From Bacteroidia bacterium (GTDB taxonomy: Bacteria; Bacteroidota; Bacteroidia; Bacteroidales; VadinHA17), in the NCBI GenBank assembly GCA_026391515.1, contig JAPLEC010000142.1, forward strand, positions 1-9,638: a DNA stretch of 9,638 nucleotides, written 5' to 3'. Within the stretch, counting starts at the first letter, position 1. Every line of letters starts with the position of its first letter. Below are positions 7,164-9,638 of this stretch, in pieces. The translations under genes and the position numbers were made by a program. The notes under the pieces were generated by a model that did no database searches, had not been told where the DNA came from, and saw nothing but the letters and a program-made list of their open reading frames with translations.

Positions 7164-8467
7164 TGGGAACTTTTATTGTTCAGGGCGGGAAATCGCTTAA
7201 AGGAGAAATAACTCCACAGGGTGCTAAAAACGAAGCTCTTCAGGTTATCTGTGCCGTACTTCTTACTCCCGAAAAAGTAACAATAAGAAACATTCCTGAT
7301 ATTGCTGATGTAACCAAGCTTATCGAACTGCTTGGCTGTATGGGTGTCGAAATTAAGAAGGAATCTGCATCTGTAATAAGTTTTGAAGCCCGCAAAATAA
7401 ATCTTGATTACCTGCAGACGAATGAGTTCAGAACTCAGAGCATCAGCCTGAGAGGGTCAGTCATGATAGTAGGCCCGCTTCTGGCCCGTTTCGGCAAAGC
7501 ATTTATCCCCAAGCCCGGTGGAGATAAGATCGGACGACGTCGTCTTGATACACATTTTATTGGTTTCCAGAAGCTTGGAGCTAAGTTTGAATTTGATTCC
7601 ACCGATCCTTTCTTTAAAGTTGAAGCATCAGCACTGACTGGTACTTTTATGCATCTCGATGAAGCATCTGTCACGGGAACTGCAAATATTATTATGGCTG
7701 CCGTACTTGCAAAAGGCCGGACAACAATTTATAATGCTGCCTGTGAACCGTATATTCAGCAGCTTTGCCGGATGCTGGTTTCAATGGGAGCAAAAATTGA
7801 GGGTATCGGATCCAACCTTATCTATATCGATGGTGTGAAAGAGCTTCATGGTTGCTCCCATACAATTCTTCCTGATATGATCGAAATCGGCTCTTTTATT
7901 GGCATGGCTGCAATGACAGAGTCGGAGATCACAATTAAAAATGTATCATACGAAAACCTTGGAATAATTCCCGATTCTTTCCGCAGACTGGGTATCGATC
8001 TTGAAAAAATAGGAGATGATATTTTTATTCCACGCCAGGAACATTATGAAATAGAGACTTTTATCGATGGATCAATAATGGTCATTGCCGATGCAATCTG
8101 GCCCGGACTTACTCCCGACCTTCTAAGTGTTTTTCTGGTTACCGCAACTCAGGCAAAAGGTTCAGTTCTTATTCATCAGAAAATGTTCGAAAGCCGCCTG
8201 TTTTTTGTCGATAAGCTTATCGACATGGGTGCCCAGATAATTCTCTGTGATCCACACAGGGCAACAATTATCGGGATGGACAAGATGATAAAGCTACGGG
8301 GTACAGTAATGACATCACCGGATATCAGGGCAGGAGTTGCACTCCTGATTGCAGCAATGTCTGCTGAAGGAAAAAGCATAATTCACAATATCGAACAGAT
8401 AGACCGGGGCTACCAGAATATTGATGCAAGACTCAATGCTCTGGGAGCAGACATTAAAAGGCTGTAG
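7163..8467 (+). CDS. murA: UDP-N-acetylglucosamine 1-carboxyvinyltransferase
   Basis: Cytosolic enzyme of the first committed step of peptidoglycan synthesis: transfers enolpyruvyl from PEP to UDP-GlcNAc. The 434 residues give the two inside-out alpha/beta domains of the EPSP-synthase fold at normal family length. Visible conserved residues are K22-N23 (GAKNE), R97 and R126 (substrate/PEP binding), D319 in WPGLTPDLL (general base, D305 in E. coli), R389 in DIRAG and R415 in IDRGY. The mobile-loop residue that is Cys115 in E. coli (GGCAIGARPVD) is Asp121 here (GGDKIGRRRLD, codon 7523-7525). The Asp form is known to be active and not alkylated by fosfomycin in mycobacteria and Chlamydia, so insensitivity is predicted. 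The start is fixed by the TAATG overlap with the DUF4290 gene. The stop codon lies within a 9-bp repeat and a stem-loop (8457-8500). Confidence 0.97.
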   Translation: MGTFIVQGGKSLKGEITPQGAKNEALQVICAVLLTPEKVTIRNIPDIADVTKLIELLGCMGVEIKKESASVISFEARKINLDYLQTNEFRTQSISLRGSVMIVGPLLARFGKAFIPKPGGDKIGRRRLDTHFIGFQKLGAKFEFDSTDPFFKVEASALTGTFMHLDEASVTGTANIIMAAVLAKGRTTIYNAACEPYIQQLCRMLVSMGAKIEGIGSNLIYIDGVKELHGCSHTILPDMIEIGSFIGMAAMTESEITIKNVSYENLGIIPDSFRRLGIDLEKIGDDIFIPRQEHYEIETFIDGSIMVIADAIWPGLTPDLLSVFLVTATQAKGSVLIHQKMFESRLFFVDKLIDMGAQIILCDPHRATIIGMDKMIKLRGTVMTSPDIRAGVALLIAAMSAEGKSIIHNIEQIDRGYQNIDARLNALGADIKRL

Positions 8468-8558
8468 AGGCTGTAGAAGTTGACAACCTCTATAGCCTTT
8501 ATAGCATTTAATGCCTCTAAAGCTTTTATGGCATCTAATGCCTCTAAAGCTCTTAAAG
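8453..8558. repeat. Degenerate 9-bp repeat array with inverted arm, murA-grpE spacer
   Basis: From 8487 to 8558 the plus strand is eight back-to-back 9-mers without gaps. The commonest form is CCTCTAAAG (twice); variants include CCTCTATAG, CCTTTATAG, CATTTAATG, CTTTTATGG and CATCTAATG. A higher-order period of 27 bp is visible: three successive units at 8487, 8514 and 8541 each begin CCTCTA. Left of it, 8462-8479 holds two copies in the opposite orientation (reverse complements CCTCTACAG and CTTCTACAG), and 8453-8461 is a possible third. The inverted copies include the murA stop codon, and AGGCTGTAG (8459-8467) is repeated exactly at 8468-8476, duplicating the stop. There are no spacers between units, so this is not CRISPR. 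It is not a known named repeat to me. Confidence 0.75.
8457..8500 (+). terminator. Stem-loop over the murA stop codon (possible terminator or 3' stabiliser)
   Basis: AAAGGCTGTAGAGG (8457-8470) pairs with CCTCTATAGCCTTT (8487-8500): a 14-bp stem with one G-U pair and a 16-base loop. The stem is made of oppositely oriented copies of the 9-bp repeat. It is not followed by a clean U-run (ATAGCATTTAATG follows), so intrinsic termination is uncertain; a role in protecting the murA mRNA 3' end is an alternative. Confidence 0.45.
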
Positions 8559-8636
8559 TTCATGTCAAATTGTCAATCTTTCCCCATTGGCAGGTTATTT
8601 GTTAAAAAAGAAATATTATTAGAAACCGTGTGAGTG

Positions 8637-9281
8637 ATGGTAAAGAAAAAGACACCTGATCAGGAAGATACTAAACAAAAAAAACACAACGAAACAGCTG
8701 ATATTAAAAAAGATAGCAGTGCAGGGGAAAACATTGAGGTGAATAAGCCTGAAGATGTTGCTCCAGAGAATGCTGTTAAACAGAAAGAAGAACCTTTAGT
8801 TCCTGAAGAAGCTCCTGCTGACAAAGTTGTCCAGGAAGAAAAGTCTTTTGAAGAAAAACTGGCAGAAATGCAGGACAAGTACATTCGTCTTTCTGCTGAA
8901 TTTGACAATTACAGGAAAAGGACTTTACGTGAGAAGATAGAGATATCAAAATATGCCAGCGAAGATCTGCTGCTCAATATCCTGCCTGTTATGGACGATT
9001 TTGAAAGAGCAATCTCACACATAGAATCAACAACCGATTGCGTTGCCATGAAGGCCGGAATTGATCTTATCTACGGAAAATTCACTGACTTCCTGAAACA
9101 AAATGGTGTTAAAGAAATTGAATCAATGAATTGCCCTTTTAATGTCGACCTTCATGATGCAGTTGCAAAAATTGCAGTACAGGAAGAAGATAAGAAAGGC
9201 AAAATTGTAGATGTAATACAAAAAGGATATTACCTCCAGGATAAAGTTATAAGACACTCCAAAGTGGTTATCGGTGAATAA
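8637..9281 (+). CDS. grpE: GrpE nucleotide exchange factor for DnaK
   Basis: 214-residue cytosolic cochaperone that releases ADP from DnaK. Residues 1-70 are a Lys/Glu-rich disordered extension. About 70-125 form the long dimerisation helix (LAEMQDKYIRLSAEFDNYRKR), followed by the four-helix bundle with LPVMDDFERA. The C-terminal beta domain has GVKEIE, the FNVDLHDAV block and the GrpE signature (VIQKGYYLQDKVIR, residues 193-206). Length is normal. A GTG at 8634 directly precedes the ATG at 8637; the ATG is chosen, though both are possible. No strong Shine-Dalgarno sequence, no exact TAnnTTTG and no CIRCE-type inverted repeat are visible upstream, so heat-shock control cannot be shown from the sequence. 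It lies 50 bp before dnaJ on the same strand, in the grpE-dnaJ order usual for Bacteroidota, and is probably cotranscribed with it. Confidence 0.96.
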   Translation: MVKKKTPDQEDTKQKKHNETADIKKDSSAGENIEVNKPEDVAPENAVKQKEEPLVPEEAPADKVVQEEKSFEEKLAEMQDKYIRLSAEFDNYRKRTLREKIEISKYASEDLLLNILPVMDDFERAISHIESTTDCVAMKAGIDLIYGKFTDFLKQNGVKEIESMNCPFNVDLHDAVAKIAVQEEDKKGKIVDVIQKGYYLQDKVIRHSKVVIGE

Positions 9282-9331
9282 AATAAAATCCCTGTCACGT
9301 AAATAAAGGCAACTCCAAAAAAACAGAAAGG

Positions 9332-9638
9332 ATGGGAAAAAGAGATTATTATGAGGTGCTCGGGGTATCTAAAAATGCCACAAAGGATGAGATTAAAAAG
9401 GCTTACAGAAAACAAGCCTTGAAATATCATCCTGATAAAAATCCTGGCGATAAGAAAGCCGAAGAAAGCTTTAAGGAAGCAGCAGAGGCTTATGAGATTC
9501 TAAGCAATGACGAAAAGAGATCGAGGTACGATAGTTTCGGTCATACAGGAATGGGTGGAGCAGGAAATTGATTTGGTGGTGACGGAATGACTATGGAAGA
9601 TATTTTCTCATCTTTTGGGGATATTTTTGGTGATGCTT
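9332..9638 (+). CDS. dnaJ: Chaperone DnaJ, N-terminal part, with in-frame TGA at codon 80 (3' end outside window)
   Basis: Hsp40 cochaperone that stimulates DnaK ATPase. The J domain is complete: DYYEVLGV (residues 5-12), KKAYRKQALKYHPDKNP with HPD at 33-35, and EAYEILSNDEKRSRYDSFG at about 52-70. The Gly-rich linker begins GHTGMGGAGN, then TGA occurs at 9569-9571. Directly after it the same frame stays open for the remaining 22 codons to the window edge and encodes FGGDGMTMEDIFSSFGDIFG, the usual Gly/Phe region with DIFG-type repeats. The TGA sits where a Gly codon (GGA) would be expected, one base change away. As written, translation would release only a 79-residue J-domain peptide. Start: ATG at 9332 preceded directly by AGAAAGG, one of the few Shine-Dalgarno-like sequences here. 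I annotate through the stop because the frame clearly continues; a sequence error is as likely as a true nonsense mutation. Confidence 0.9.

Noticed and set aside
8487..8558. CRISPR-like array
   Set aside because: The units are 9 bp, degenerate and contiguous with no spacers, and no cas genes are present.
9569..9571. Genome-wide recoding of UGA as Gly or Trp
   Set aside because: No other conserved frame here contains TGA. The M1 tail ends sensibly at a TGA directly before the shared terminator, and reading through it would run into the convergent gene.

Overview
The window looks like a chromosomal segment from an uncultured or little-studied Bacteroidota (Bacteroidetes) bacterium, probably of the Bacteroidales or a neighbouring order. 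Three things point there: the gene pair DUF4290 protein plus murA followed by grpE and dnaJ, the near absence of Shine-Dalgarno sequences, and copies of the Bacteroidota -7 promoter element TAnnTTTG in front of most transcription units. Base composition is moderately AT-rich and no mobile element, tRNA or rRNA is visible.

Layout. Positions 1-2914 (minus strand) hold two tandem kup-type potassium transporter genes; the downstream copy runs off the left edge. Divergent from them, with the two -7 elements only 9 bp apart, is a secreted CapA-family metallophosphatase-like protein (3020-4147, plus). It is followed by a small membrane protein with a 12-histidine cytoplasmic loop, resembling Ni/Co (RcnA/UreH-like) transporters (4233-4943, plus). 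A strong hairpin at 4942-4974 separates this gene from a convergent secreted M1 aminopeptidase gene (4975-6364, minus). That gene is broken: its N-terminal catalytic part and its C-terminal tail lie in different frames and the segment between them is missing.

From 6519 rightwards all genes are on the plus strand. A DUF4290 protein overlaps murA by one base (TAATG). MurA carries Asp instead of the usual active-site Cys, which predicts intrinsic fosfomycin insensitivity. The murA-grpE spacer contains an array of degenerate 9-bp repeats whose inverted copies fold into a 14-bp stem over the murA stop codon. grpE and the start of dnaJ follow; dnaJ has an in-frame TGA at codon 80 while the same frame continues with the typical Gly/Phe-region sequence.

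Functionally the window is mostly housekeeping: K+ uptake, metal handling, periplasmic or surface peptide and polymer processing, peptidoglycan precursor synthesis and the Hsp70 cochaperones. I see no new multi-gene defence or mobile system. The points worth following up are the two gene lesions, the MurA active-site substitution, the 9-bp repeat array and the unusual metal-transporter motif.
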